Shown here: positions 32,897 through 43,706 of the stretch, in pieces | Position numbering within the stretch: position 1 is the stretch's first letter | Layout of the letters: every line of letters starts with the position of its first letter | Origin: Gaertneriomyces semiglobifer | Lineage: Eukaryota > Chytridiomycota > Chytridiomycetes > Spizellomycetales > Spizellomycetaceae | Assembly (NCBI GenBank): GCA_025558075.1 | Contig: JAHLKF010000006.1 | Coordinates: forward strand, 1-64,000 | Reading direction: 5' to 3' | DNA length: 64,000 nucleotides | Position numbers and translations under genes: made by a program | The notes under the pieces: model-generated | Seen by the model: only the letters and a program-made list of their open reading frames with translations | Databases searched by the model: none | What the model was told of the DNA's origin: nothing

Positions 32897-33264
32897 CTAC
32901 CGCCCAAATTTCTTATGAACTTCCACCATTAGCTCGTCCTGGGGTTTCACGTTGGAAATTATGATGTTGACTAGCTGTAAATGTCGCACGGGGATTATGG
33001 CCAGCGGCGATGAGAGATGGGGGATTACCATTGAATGTTCAACCGACTTGCACGATTGGCGCCACGAATGCAGGGTCCGAACCGCTTGAACTTCCCAGGC
33101 GAACCCAAACCGCTTCTCTTTCGTGGCCTCCTGTATGCTTACTTGTGGTGGGAAAGTGGCCCTCCCATAGTAAGACGCGATGGAGCAACTAAGTACAGGG
33201 CAACACGTATATATATATCCGAGGTGCACTTGTCGAAGGGCATCCGACAATTCCACGCGAATCA
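32897..33264 (-). CDS. Candidate gene end, unknown
   Basis: A terminal exon ending at 32897 reads LVNIIISNVKPQDELMVEVH then KKFGR and a stop, which looks coding. It joins in frame, across a 54-nt GT-AG intron (gtaatc...tttacag), to an upstream exon ending SCKSVEHSM. No start can be fixed and the plus strand of the same DNA also has a coding-like frame, so this is weak. Confidence 0.3.
33035..33169 (+). CDS. Candidate first exon of a small mitochondrial-type protein
   Basis: From an ATG at 33035 the frame begins MFNRLARLAPRMQGPNRLNF, an amphipathic basic start like a mitochondrial presequence, then a hydrophobic RGLLYAYLWW segment, and meets a good donor (gtaaga) at 33170. A small respiratory-complex accessory subunit is one thought, but I cannot complete the gene. 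It overlaps the antisense candidate at 32897-33264. Confidence 0.3.
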
Positions 33265-33496
33265 ACCGGTTTTGTACCCTTGCACAATCCCGATCGTGGC
33301 AAGCTGAATCATTTTAACCTCGATCTATCTTCGATGAGAAAACGTGCGTCAGAGTCATTGCCTGAGTGACGGCCACGCTGTTGCAACTGTCCAACTGCAA
33401 AATAGCTTGTGAAACACTATAATATATATGCCAATGATGCCAATCGTTAAAACTGATCTACCAGAGCTTGTAAGCGCTTTATTCACGTTGAGCTCA

Positions 33497-35144
33497 CTAT
33501 TTAAGTAGCATATCACCCACACCAAGATTCTGTGCGCGTGTTACAAAATCCTGGACATCCGTGCATTCGTCAAGTGCGGGCATTTGAACCTTGCCAGCGA
33601 GATCTCTTACAAGTTTTCTCCACCCTTGGTCAATACGCGTGTCCCCCTTCAGCACGGCCGTTTCGGTCACCAAACGTCTCACTCTTAAAGTCTTCTTACC
33701 ACTTTTCTCATCCTCATCCTTCAATCTGGCAATACATTGCCCTATACTTTGATAGGTTCCCTCTATAAGGACGATTCCAAGGGTGCCTGTACACCACACG
33801 CACCCTACCTCAAGCTCAACCGCCCAATTCCGGATATTGCGGCTATCTAGAGATTGTCGATGTGTGAGGAGGCACCGAGCCACCTTTAGCGTCCGGCTCT
33901 TAGCGTCCAACGAAGTTTGAACGGGGACAGCCGGCTGCTGAAGCCATTTTTCGCCGTCCTTTCCAAGTGGCACTGTTTCTACCTCAGTTTGTGACACCGT
34001 CGAAGGCGTTGGCGGCTCCACCGAAACATCATGTTGACTCAACAATTCTGCAAGCACCTTCTTCACGTATCTCCACACTTCATATATTGTACTCTTCAGG
34101 CATCCATTCTTATCTTTAGGTAGAGACCCGATGTAGTCTCGTACTCTTTCGGTCATGGCAGCTGAAAGACCCATAGTGTCCGGATTACAGACAATATTAC
34201 ATCTAGGGTTGACGTATGGATAACTGTTCGGAAGCTCATACTCGATGAACGTTGATAAGCCGTGTTTGTTTTTGCCCACTCGGACGTTGATCCGAAAATG
34301 GAACGTGTAGTCCAGAGGGATGGCCTTGTACTCCGTCTCACTAAGGCCCACACTCTCATGTAATTGAGGATATCCCTAATTAAGGCATGAATTGGAAAGC
34401 AAAGAGTGATATCAGAACCCAGTGAGCGCTCACCTTTGCAACTTCCTGGCCTTCGAGCCATGTAAATTCATTGTCATCGAACATTGCTTGTACTGTCGAC
34501 AGCTCGGACAATTGTACTTTACGGCAGAACATCAGCAGATCCACCTCCAACGTCCCAGGCGTCTCGGGTGACGATTCTACGGGGCAACCTTTGTGTCCTG
34601 TTACTTGAGGTGCTTCGCTCGTACTCGATGTGATCGTTCTGCGAGCATTTTTACCCACTTCTGTGATCGTTGACGGCTGGTGAGCAAGATTTGCGGCAAT
34701 GATATTGTCGTCTTTGTCCCTCTGTTGCGTTTTCGGAGGAAAGGGATTCGCAAGTCCCGTCGAAGGCTGCAAAATCTTCTGAGCTGCCTTCACAGGAACG
34801 TTCTTCCCGTATTCGCGTTGGATACATAGCGTTACATCCTTGTCGGACGAGGAACCCCTCTGCTGCTGACTACTGCTGGCCATCTCCGTCGGCAGAATAT
34901 GTTGCCCAGTTATTCTTTGGGAACTTATGCGGACATCTTGTACTTGCTTTATTGTAACAATGGCCGATTTTTCGTCCCATGGCCTCACGACATTTTCACC
35001 CCAAGCGTCATTCACTCTCCTCTGGATGGCCTTCTCTTGTTGAATATACAGCTCGATGCGCTTTTGTTTCGTGACTTTTTTGGCGTCGGTCGTAGTCACC
35101 TGCGTTGTATGTCGCGAAATAACGCTTGTGCCTTTCCCCGCCAT
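33497..35144 (-). CDS. RWD-domain protein (RWDD2-like, with DUF1115-type C-terminus)
   Basis: Exons 35144-34434 and 34375-33497, joined over a 58-nt intron (gtgagc...aattag), encode 529 aa. The first 200 residues are basic/polar and unlike the family. An RWD domain follows (about 212-340), starting CRKVQLSELSTVQAMFDDNE and containing ELPNSYPYVNP, the YPxxxP signature. The C-terminal part (RNIRNWAVELEVG...GIVLIEGTYQSI...LGVGDMLLK) matches the order of the DUF1115 region of animal RWDD2A/B. Function is not known for the family. The long N-terminal extension may be lineage-specific. Confidence 0.75.
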
Positions 35145-35275
35145 AGGAACTGTTGGGATCAGATGTTTATTCCTATCGAAAAACTCGTCCCAAGAACCCT
35201 CAAACCCGTTGGCACATCGTAAGCTATAGTAATTGAGTGAGTGTCACAGTTTGTACAACTTTCATGGGCCTATAT

Positions 35276-35537
35276 TTACCATAGCCTTTGTTCGTCTCTC
35301 GCCCTTTGCACCTTGGAAAAGTACTCTCTGAACAAGGCCTCACCACATTTGGCACACTCAACGATAGTCTGATCCGGTGGTGGTTTAGCTCCATACCTGG
35401 AAGAAGCAAATAATGGTATGCATGCACCAAATCAATGACGATCGTCATCATGGAAGTACACACATTGGGAGTGTTACATACCACGATGGATCGATGGGTT
35501 TTTTCTTTTTCTTGGGAATCACGTAATTCGTAGACAT
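35276..35537 (-). CDS. 58-aa basic protein with a CxxC motif
   Basis: Two exons, 35537-35482 and 35396-35276, joined across an 85-nt intron (gtatgt...cttccag) that splits a Trp codon. The product starts MSTNYVIPKKKKKPIDPSW, then YGAKPPPDQT, VECAKCGEALFREYF and ends RLW. One CxxC pair could bind metal if it dimerises or pairs with a partner; KKKKK could be a nuclear signal. I do not recognise the family. The frame continuity over the intron and compact layout 390 bp upstream of the RWD gene support it. Confidence 0.6.
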
Positions 35538-35788
35538 CAACTTACCAACAATCCGCTATGGTTATCCAAGTTGCCTATGGCTCACACGCTTCTGTCGCCT
35601 CGGGAATTAATGTTGCAGGTCGCCAGCAAAGACGCAGCTGTCAAACATTGACATTTTCCCACGGTTCTGTTATCAATAGAACATATGACATGGGCTATTT
35701 TAAAATTCATTGGGGTTACTTTACACAGGTGGTCTGCGAACGAGATACCATCAATACAGCTACAGCTCTGTGCCCAACAACTCGGTCT

Positions 35789-36603
35789 CTACAAGGACTT
35801 GTAAATTGAGTTGGACAAGGAGCAGGTCAGTCCACTGTTGTCGGGCTCCACGTTAATCTGGGGGACGGCCGTGAGTATACGCTCCGACAGATGCTTGCAC
35901 CTTCATAATATTTCATTACTCACCGCTTTGACAACTCCGTTCTCGACAACCATGGAAAAGCGTTTGCTCCTTACACCGCCAAGAGCATCGGCGGTGAACG
36001 CCAAGTCCATAGCTTTGACAAACTCGGCTTTTGGATCGGCGAGCATCTTCACCTTGCCGTCAGCGCCGTTAGCTTCTCCCCATGCCTGAGTTATGAATAA
36101 TTACTTGGAGAATCTTGTTTTGTAGTAGACCAATACTCAATTACCGTCATAACAAAAGCATCGTTGACAGCGACGCAGGCGACAAGGTCGACTGATGAAA
36201 GGGACCCATTAATGCACAACGGTTTACAGTCGCGAATGCGATGTTACCCACCACCCTTTTCTTTGAGCTTTTCATAGTCCTTCACATAGGAAGGCAGGTG
36301 CTGTTCAAAACGTATCTTAGCAAGCGCTAGAGTTCAACCAACCGCGAGCATAGTCCATACCGTCTTGGTGCATCCAGGAGTAAATGCTCCAGGAACACCA
36401 AAGATCACAGCTTTCTTATACTGCTTAAAGAATTCTGGGCTCTCAATCTTGTCGTTCGGTGTAGGTCCGGTCAAGGTGGCTTTGGGGAGAGTATCGCCTA
36501 CTTTAACCATGTTGACTGAACGGGTAGTACTGAAGCGGGCGACGCTTGATGGCCTGAGATGAGAAGAGAGCTGAAGCAGGCGGTTACGTGGGACCATAAA
36601 CAT
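35789..36603 (-). CDS. Peroxiredoxin, Prx5/PMP20 type
   Basis: Five exons (36603-36361, 36300-36252, 36191-36145, 36085-35924, 35857-35789) give 189 aa; all introns are 59-66 nt. The active site PGAFTPGCTKTHLPSYV carries the peroxidatic Cys at the first splice junction; VACVAVND, DLAFTADALGGVRSKRFSMV and VEPDNSGLTCSLSN are family blocks, the last with a second conserved Cys. These thiol peroxidases reduce H2O2 and alkyl hydroperoxides. The first 31 residues (MFMVPRNRLLQLSSHLRPSS...) are Arg/Ser-rich without acidic residues, a likely mitochondrial presequence, with an internal Met just before VKVGDTLP that could give a cytosolic form. Confidence 0.92.
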
Positions 36604-37035
36604 ACTTGGAAACGGTTGTGGGGAGGGAGAGAGTAGTCTTTAGATGTCTGGTTTCTTCCTAATCACAGTCGATCTGAATTGACGCGCGATGTTGTAGCGA
36701 CAGTTTGCATGTTGCTTTGCTGAGGTGTGAGGTCAACGTACATACCTTCCTGCCTTTTTCCTTCTTGCTTTGAACGATGAAGGCAAGTCTGTTTCAGAAA
36801 ACAATCTCGGGCAGCAGAGAGACGGGCGCAGTAGTGGCAGGACACCTCGGGCAATGCCTATTGAGGCTTTGTCCAAACGATTTTTACCTGATCATGATGA
36901 GCTGGTCCATGATGTCACTTCACACACAGCACTCTGAGAGTTCCCGAGATTTATATATACATACGACGGATTCCGTTTGCGATTCTCCGTAGTGAAGGCA
37001 ATCCCCCATAACAGAAGTGTATCAATATAGCGAAA
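36604..37035. promoter_or_regulatory. Intergenic between divergent genes
   Basis: About 430 bp between the peroxiredoxin start and the CsbD-like gene start, so both promoters should lie here. I see no specific site and no gene. Confidence 0.35.
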
Positions 37036-37456
37036 ATGTCTCAAGCAAACAACCAATCTACTCCGGCCTCTACCACGCCATCTCTTCTCCACGGTCATGC
37101 ACAGTACATCAAAGGAACCATTGAGGTAGCCTCTCCAGAAACTGAATATCTTTGTAGTTCATGCCAGTTTGTAAAGATTGTCTCACACGAGTGCCTTTTT
37201 CTGATAGGAAACCGTCGGCTCTTTGACGTCCTCGCCGTCGCTCCAACAATCCGGCCAAGCGGATAAAGCGTCCGCTGTAGTGGAGCTGCGAGCCGCGGAT
37301 GCTGCCACTCAAGGTCAGCGTCTCGACAACATGGAACACCGCAATAAAGATTGGTTAGGACGTGAGGGCAAGGCGGAAGAGATCCTTGGAAGCACTGTCA
37401 GCTGTGCCGGGCTACAGAAGCGAGGCTTAGAAAAAGAGACGGCCGCTCACAAATGA
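37036..37456 (+). CDS. CsbD-like stress protein (mismatch/cruciform DNA recognition type)
   Basis: Exons 37036-37125 and 37208-37456 (intron 82 nt, gtagcc...tgatag) give 112 aa. HAQYIKGTIEETVGSLTSSP followed by SGQADKASAVVELRAADAAT resembles the YxKGxxxexxGxxtgs repeat of CsbD-like fungal proteins annotated as mismatched-base-pair and cruciform DNA recognition proteins (Hmp1). It is small, hydrophilic, with no signal peptide or TM. DNA binding is known only for a few members; many are simply stress-induced. It is divergent from the peroxiredoxin gene. Confidence 0.55.
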
Positions 37457-37699
37457 GCAGTGCGGCCACCACGTCCGTGATGGTCGGCGAGCCAACGAGA
37501 ATTACGCAATAGTCGCATTGCAATGAACGAACTGCCGGTCGTTTCATGATGGCATCAGTTCAGCGTATAATTCCCATCTAAGCCTGTACATTGGATATAA
37601 TTAAAAGAATCTATCTTCCCCAACAATCCGGCGGTCCTTCCAAATTCCCTCAATGTTGAGTCATCAAACAGACGGTGCATAAGCTTGGGCAGCTATGCA

Positions 37700-38442
37700 T
37701 CACATGACAATACACCCTTTATCTTTTCCTCGACGCTTATAGCTTTCAACATATTTTAATTGTCTGGCGTTAATTGCACCTCGCCGCCGTTCCCGTACGT
37801 AAATGACTGCATCCAGAGGTGACAACCCAGCTTCAATCAGCGCGAGAGTGACCAGAATAGGTGCTCTAACAAAAATGAAGGTCAATAGGCGAAGAAGCAA
37901 CGCTTCAGCCCAATCAGTAGTACCTGCCAAGCCCAGCAACGCAGTGTACACCAACTGGTGGGGGTGTAGGCTCCAGGTCCGTGCTAGCTTTCTTCGCATC
38001 CTTCTTATCTTTCTTTTCAATGGTACCAAATCTTTGCGAAACGAGATCAAGAAAATCGTTTACCACTGCAGCCGGTGGTGGGTCACCTAAATTTTCACAG
38101 AAACCGTTGACACTAGTCCATCAAAATCGAGATCCGACTGGATGGTTACCCACCATCTACAAATGGCCAATCATGGACTTCGATGCCTTGTGCAACCAAA
38201 TTCTTCTTGTCGTATGTAGGCTCGCAAACTCTTACAACTTCCTTTACACCATGCTTCTTCAATTCGTTCGCGTACAAGTCGACTGTCCGGTCCGAGGGAG
38301 CGTCAAAAATCAGAAAGCGTAAATTCTTGTATTCAATCAACGATGGAGGGTTTGGCAATCGCTGTAGGACCCCATCTTTGTTACCAGAGCCTTGGCGTTG
38401 AGCACGGATGCCTCCTGTGGGCATCAACTGCGGAGTCGCCAT
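37700..38442 (-). CDS. PRL-type protein tyrosine phosphatase (PTP4A family)
   Basis: Exons 38442-38154, 38086-37924 and 37865-37700 give 205 aa. IEYKNLRFLIFDAPSDRTVD, HDWPFVDGDPPP (across junction 1), the P-loop VHCVAGLGRAPILVTLALIE (HCxxGxxR; across junction 2) and the ERRRGAINARQLKYVESYK block are all PTP4A landmarks. The C-terminus is CIVM, a CaaX box for prenylation, preceded by basic residues KRRGKDKG: a membrane anchor as in animal PRLs. A Lys/Asp-rich insert of about 20 residues precedes the P-loop. ATG at 38442 is the first in frame; homologues start similarly. Known roles include phosphatase and magnesium-transporter (CNNM) binding. Confidence 0.9.
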
Positions 38443-38904
38443 TTCACGGAGCACAAATGTCAGAGGGTGGTTGGAGTTGGAATCTACTTGTGGCGGGGTC
38501 GGGTAGGTGTCCGTAGCCAATAGAGTTGCTTCTCGCAACGCGATTATCAGCAGCCAGTCCGCTGCCCGTGCTCAGAAAGAATCCTGCACTTTATCCCATT
38601 CATTCAATTGCTGCCACCACGAAGTCTTTTCCTTCGTAGTTGACGTTTGTAATTCTTGTAACGCGCTCCAAGAGACAATCTTATGGTGATGCTACTGGCT
38701 TGTGTCAGCCAGGATCCAACATCAACACAGATTGAGGGAAATCAAAAGATAGCACCTCCACGTTCGATGAAGTATGGAAAGCTAGTCACAGGCGCAGTGA
38801 ATGGCAGCCTGTGGAATCTCCGCTACACACACAAGTACCGTGTTCCCCAAAAAGTGCGAACCCTGATGCCTTCTTTCAATCAGCTTTACAGATCGTCGTC
38901 GCTG
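38443..38904. other. Intergenic
   Basis: No supported gene upstream of the PRL gene. Confidence 0.35.
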
Positions 38905-39680
38905 GCGTTGTCCTTGTCAGATTCGCTCGCTGCCCTCGAGTTGCCGCTGCGTTGCTGGATGTCGATGCCGGTGCAATCTGCTGCTGTCCACAAATTCGCT
39001 GGGATGGAAAATCGCGGTCGTAGCGGGGCACTGTCTGGATTACGTCAGTGTGGCACAGCCATAACGGCGGCGGTATAAAACCGTGGCCATCGCTGACTGT
39101 GAATTCTTCAACTTTGAGTTTTCAGTACTTTGTATTCTTCCAGCTTCTCTCAACAAGAGCAACAGAAACGAACAAATGGGCGTGGGAGTATTGCAGCAGC
39201 GAGTTTTGGTCTAATTTTGCATGCCCTGAATTGGCCCAAATCCTCCTTGCGCTCTACAATCGTCTGTTGGGCTGACTATCCAAGCCAGGCCCAGTTACGC
39301 CTTAGCACAATAACATATAGCGTCATCAAGGCTTGCTGGGCGTTGAAATCATGGCAGTAGGTGAACGCTGGTTGGGCAGACGACTTGCAAGAGTGGTGGT
39401 ACTGAGATCACTTCGTCGGGATACAGTTCTCCAATCGTCATCAATTCAGTATTTGGACTTTGGCAGTGCTTTGACCCTTTGGGACAGCCGTTTGAGATCA
39501 GACATAAGAGAATTGAGTGATTCGCCAAGGACACTGGATAATATTCGGGTTCTTTGCATTCTCGAAGCGTTCATGTATTTCGGAGCCTGCGAGTGAGAGA
39601 GCCTCCGATGTAGGCACTTGCATACGGGAAGCGAGTGGGGAAAGAAGCAGCACAAACAATAAACTTCCAGAAAATGCATC
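38905..39680 (-). CDS. Possible multi-exon gene, not resolved
   Basis: Several minus-strand frames look locally coding: 39679-39446 (coiled-coil-like SLMSDLKRLSQRVKAL), TELMTIGELYPDEVISVPPL near 39430, QQTIVERKEDLGQ near 39270, VSDGHGFIPPPLWLCH near 39090, and an acidic end SESDKDNASDDDL stopping near 38905. A branch-like tactgaaaac and acceptor caaag lie at about 39120. I could not join them into one model with confidence; it may be one gene or two. Confidence 0.3.
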
Positions 39681-40223
39681 TCGGCAGTTCGCCTATAATC
39701 CCACTATGATCTGGCCATGGAAACTTTAACTCCAAAGTAGCCCTAGAGCGTTGACCGCATCAAGCGGTGAGATCTCCACTTGTAAAGCTCTGAGCAGCTT
39801 CGATAGAGGTAGGCCTTGAACTTATCAAAGCTGCATGCCGCCTCTCCATATCTTCTGGAGGTTCTAGTTGGGCGTTGACCAGTCACCAGTCGTGTGGCAT
39901 ATTACTGTACTTTCCTGCGACACCATGTCAGGCAACCAGAACGGCATACCATGCTGAGCACTCCATATTTTAGAAATGTACCGCCTAAAATCGCCCTCGC
40001 CTGCTAACATGTCGATGTGAACCTTGAGCTCTCAAGGAATAAATAACGCGCTTCCAGTGTCGGCGTTGGTGCTTACACAAGCAACCACGTGACTCTTCTT
40101 CAAAAGTCGGCCTCGGAACGTCGCTCGCAACAAAAATCCAGGACGGCGACACTTCAGTTGGACTCTCTCCTCATCCCGTCGACTCAACGTTTGAACCGTT
40201 CTACCCTTTCGAACCGAGTCACC
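39681..40223. other. Intergenic, eL32 promoter side
   Basis: No gene seen. The 150 bp before the eL32 start contain a pyrimidine-rich stretch (ctaccctttc) close to the ATG. Confidence 0.35.
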
Positions 40224-41083
40224 ATGGTCACCCCTTTGGTCAAGCACGCTATCGTGAAGAAGCGCACGAAGAAGTTCAAGCGCCACCAGTCTGACCGTTA
40301 CAAGAAAGTTGACGTACGTTGAATAAGGAGTGTGTGTGCAGGCGTGTAGACAAAGAATAGGCCTTTGGATGGATATGTTAAGCGGAAGTTCTCTGTGGAA
40401 GTTACAGATTATTAAGATGACGGGATGTGATATTGGCGTTGTTGATCGGCTCCGGATGGGGAAAAGCATATTGACGAAGTCACATGGAGTATTCCCGGCT
40501 ACCATTCGCACTGGATACAGATGGCAGTATGCATTAAACGGACGGTGAAGACTATGACCGTACTCCAGAAATATGCACGCCCTTTGAGGATTACAATTGA
40601 ACCCGATGAAGTTGGAATGGATGTCTGCAACTGAAGCGTCAATGGAATGTTTGTGCGAGTTTGACAGCTAACACCGCTTTTCAATGCATATTTTTAGGAG
40701 TCATGGAGGAAGCCAAAGGGTATTGACAACAGGGTGCGCAGGCGGTTCAAGGGCCAAATCGCCATGCCCAAGATCGGTTATGGATCCAACCAGAAGACTC
40801 GCCACTTGCTTCCCAACGGATTCAAGAAGTTCTTGGTCAAGAACACCTCCGACCTCGAGCTTCTCCTTATGCACAACCGTGTCTACGCTGCTGAGATCGC
40901 CCACAACATCTCTTCTCGCAAGCGTATTGCGATCCTTGAGCGTGCCGCTCAGTTGAACGTCAAGGTTACCAACGCTGGTGCCCGTGTTCGCACTGCTGTA
41001 AGTGGTTATGAGCTTATCAGCTTCTCTCACAGTAGCTAATTTCTTCTTTCATGCAACCTGCGATTTATTAGGAGAACGAATAA
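40224..41083 (+). CDS. RPL32: 60S ribosomal protein eL32
   Basis: Exons 40224-40313, 40698-40997 and 41072-41083 give 133 aa, the usual length. Text [54 protein letters not shown] and the end [12 protein letters not shown] are eL32. It is a component of the large ribosomal subunit. The first intron is 384 nt, several times longer than any other I modelled here; the last exon encodes only ENE and the stop. Confidence 0.97.
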
Positions 41084-41181
41084 GCCTGGTGTCTGTGCAT
41101 GTTAAATAAAATTTTTGTACGGCCCTGCCAACACCGGTCTTGTCCTCTCTATCTGTGTATCACCGTTGGATGATATGTTTA

Positions 41182-41460
41182 CTAGATGATGACTAGCGCC
41201 AATGCGCAACAACAGAGGATCAGCGAGGTGGTGCATGTCATTCCTCGCATATAACCTTCCATAGGAGGTTGCATTCGGCCGAGCCTGAGCCTGTCAAGTC
41301 CCCTAGTTTGCTGATTGAATCTGAAGTGTGGAAGCCAGGGTAGGTGTGCATTTGGAACTTTCAATATCCACCGAGGAATACTTTCCAATGCCTTCAACGA
41401 CGACACATGACGGAGACACCAAGTACTACTGATGAACAGCACGAGAGATCCCAGTATCAT
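41182..41460 (-). CDS. Candidate small membrane or secreted protein
   Basis: From ATG at 41460 a 92-codon frame begins MILGSLVLFISSTWCLRHVS, signal-peptide-like, and ends TSLILCCCALALVII, a hydrophobic C-terminus as in GPI-anchored or tail-anchored proteins. It lies 87 bp downstream of the TLDc gene on the same strand, inside what could be its 3' UTR, and has no match I know. The two-ended hydrophobic design is the only argument. Confidence 0.3.
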   Translation of the reverse strand: MILGSLVLFISSTWCLRHVSSLKALESIPRWILKVPNAHLPWLPHFRFNQQTRGLDRLRLGRMQPPMEGYMRGMTCTTSLILCCCALALVII

Positions 41461-41546
41461 GTAGGAAAGGTGAGATTTCTGGGACAAACGGTGGTTTGTA
41501 ACACATGTACATCACTCTGGCGTCTTTCATTTAGACACACCAGTAT

Positions 41547-42959
41547 TCACAGGGAGAAGCCCCAAACCTCCAGTCCCGCTACAATGAACTCTCCTTTACG
41601 TCGACTCTGACTATTTGAGTCACTTTCACTCCCACTCTCATTCAAACATTCATTTCCAAAAGTTTCGCAGACACCAGAATGGCCATTGTACAGCTCACCG
41701 TCCAGCCAGAGCCCAAATCCATCACCGCCGCCACCAAATGCAATTTCTCCAGGCTCGCAAAGAACAAAGTACGTGTTTAGCCCGGTCGGCGGCCAGACGC
41801 GGACTCCAGCGTCCGCAATCGTGTCAGACGTTCCTACTTCATAGCGCCACAGGAAACAATTCTGATTCCCAAAGTAATGCCCTTTGGAAAGGTGGAGACC
41901 TTCGTTTGAGAAGGCACCGAAAATTGCCCCTTTCTCACTCTTAATCGCTAGCAAGCAGCCGTTGGTAGGATCGACAGTGTTTGCTTCAGTGCAAAATGTA
42001 TACAGGGTGTTCAACGAAATGCCGTGCTGATCAAGGGAGTACAGCAGGTACCACGATGACTCCCTCTGAAGCGCGGGCAATGCCGGTCGCAGGGATTCAG
42101 CAATGGAGGTTGTAACAACGGCCGGGACATTCTCTTCACGGTTCAGAAGACGAATGGGCGGGTACGCGAATGGATCCTCGTGAAATGAATCTTCTACAGG
42201 AGGAACATACTCATAAGACGTATCTTCCAGCTCTGCATCCTGATGAAGCACAGCATCGTCTTCTGCGGATCGAGAAACTTGCGTATTCAACGTATCTTCA
42301 AAATCCGAATCCGCTTCCATATCATTGACGTGCTCGCTTTCGTCCTTGACCGGTGAGGTAGGAGAAAGTGGTTGATACTTGTTCAGGTAATTGTCAAGCG
42401 CTAGCTGTGCCCGGAGCGATGAAGTTAAGGTGACTGTGTGAGACTCTGGCACAGAAGCTACTGGCGTGGAGATAGGAATCTCACGAGCGTTTGAGTTCAA
42501 CTTTATAGGCGATTCGATTGAATCGATGACAGAGGGCGGAGGTGGCAGTCGTAGAGATTGAGGAGCGGCAGTTTGCACGGTGGAGTCGGATGAAGCATTG
42601 TTGGTTGGGTCATTCTTCTGGACAATCAACCCATGATCAGCATTCGTGTTTCCATCCTCTAAAGAGGATATCGACTGGCATTCACGACTCCGAGTCATGC
42701 CTTTGTGTACATCGTTACTACTCCGTGGCTCCTGTTCACCGGTCTCTTCATATTCGCCAAAAGCCCGTCCCAGTTCGGTGTCAACCACTCCAATATTGGG
42801 TGTTGACAACCCTAAAAACTCCCATAAAAAGCCCGAGAGAGTGGTTGGGTACGCTTCCGGGGAGGTAGGAACCTGGTCGTGCTGATCACTACTGCTGCCA
42901 GGTGCCGGTCCGGTTTGCAACGCAGCAGGTGGCGCGCTAGTCCCAAACGACCATGGCAT
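41547..42959 (-). CDS. OXR1: TLDc-domain protein, oxidation resistance 1 (Oxr1) type
   Basis: Single exon, 470 aa from ATG at 42957-42959. The first 260 residues are polar, Ser/Pro/Asp-rich and probably disordered, with a short TLSGFLWEFLGLSTP patch near residue 40 as in fungal Oxr1. The TLDc domain fills about 265-470: SWYLLYSLDQHGISLNTLY, GCLLAIKSEKGAIFGAFSNE, FLWRYEV, EIAFGGGGDGFGLWLDGELY and the end VAGLEVWGFSL. TLDc proteins bind and disassemble the vacuolar ATPase and protect from oxidative stress. A Ser/Glu insertion (ESGSESDSNSQSRR) lies before the last strand. Confidence 0.9.
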   Translation of the reverse strand: MPWSFGTSAPPAALQTGPAPGSSSDQHDQVPTSPEAYPTTLSGFLWEFLGLSTPNIGVVDTELGRAFGEYEETGEQEPRSSNDVHKGMTRSRECQSISSLEDGNTNADHGLIVQKNDPTNNASSDSTVQTAAPQSLRLPPPPSVIDSIESPIKLNSNAREIPISTPVASVPESHTVTLTSSLRAQLALDNYLNKYQPLSPTSPVKDESEHVNDMEADSDFEDTLNTQVSRSAEDDAVLHQDAELEDTSYEYVPPVEDSFHEDPFAYPPIRLLNREENVPAVVTTSIAESLRPALPALQRESSWYLLYSLDQHGISLNTLYTFCTEANTVDPTNGCLLAIKSEKGAIFGAFSNEGLHLSKGHYFGNQNCFLWRYEVGTSDTIADAGVRVWPPTGLNTYFVLCEPGEIAFGGGGDGFGLWLDGELYNGHSGVCETFGNECLNESGSESDSNSQSRRKGEFIVAGLEVWGFSL

Positions 42960-43333
42960 GATGAACTCGTTTAAGTCTGGGTGGCAAGGTGCACTATTGT
43001 ATCAAGTTTGCGAGCAAGAACGAGTATCCTTGAAGAGGTCAAAGATCGTCGTCGGTCTTCCATCAAGTAATTTTGGCAGTGTTGACCTCGGCCCAACAAT
43101 CTAAGCGACAAAGGGAGATTACAAGCTTTCAAGAAGTAATGATATTTCTGCGCTCCCTCAAGAGAACGGTTGATGCAGGTGAAGGTGAGGTTTAGACTAG
43201 CTTTGTTACCGGTCGCTGGCGATTAAAGGCTTCCATTCGCTGCTCACGCGTTTGGAGGGTATTACCTCAGCAGAAACATCCACGTGATTATATTTGGCTT
43301 ATGTAACAAACAAACACGGTAGTATTCATCCGA
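42960..43333. other. Intergenic
   Basis: Nothing recognised between the TLDc gene and tRNA-Gly. Confidence 0.4.
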
Positions 43334-43404
43334 GCATTGGTGGTTTAGTGGCATAATTACCGCCTGCCACGCGGTAGACCCGAGTTCGATTCTCGGCCAA
43401 TGCA
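43334..43404 (+). tRNA. tRNA-Gly (anticodon GCC)
   Basis: 71 nt with discriminator A. Acceptor GCATTGG/CCAATGC pairs perfectly, anticodon stem ACCGC/GCGGT encloses CTGCCAC (anticodon GCC), T arm CCGAG-TTCGATT-CTCGG. Followed by TTTTT at 43405-43409 as terminator. No intron. Confidence 0.95.
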
Positions 43405-43706
43405 TTTTTGCCTTTTACCACCGCGAACTCCGCGGAGATGAAATCGGAGCCGTAAAAAGTCGCCGCAACCCTAACCCCATTACTGCAGATTGACAGCTTC
43501 GACAATTGAACGGCTTTCCATTTTTCCAAAGGGAAACTCCATCTCTTTCGCCGGGCCGTTAATTCACATTATCACGACGCATGTCCGCATGCAGGGGACG
43601 AGTCAACTGAGAGTGTCGGGTCGGGTCGCTTAGCGCAACAGACTGCTATTTGGTTATTGGCTATTGAGGCGCTGGCCTATGCAAGCGCGGTACTTGGGCA
43701 CCAACC
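43405..43706. other. Intergenic
   Basis: No gene recognised between tRNA-Gly and the transporter start. Confidence 0.4.

Noticed and set aside
40314..40697. C/D-box snoRNA in the eL32 intron
   Set aside because: A gatga and a ctga occur only about 33 nt apart and without flanking complementary ends.
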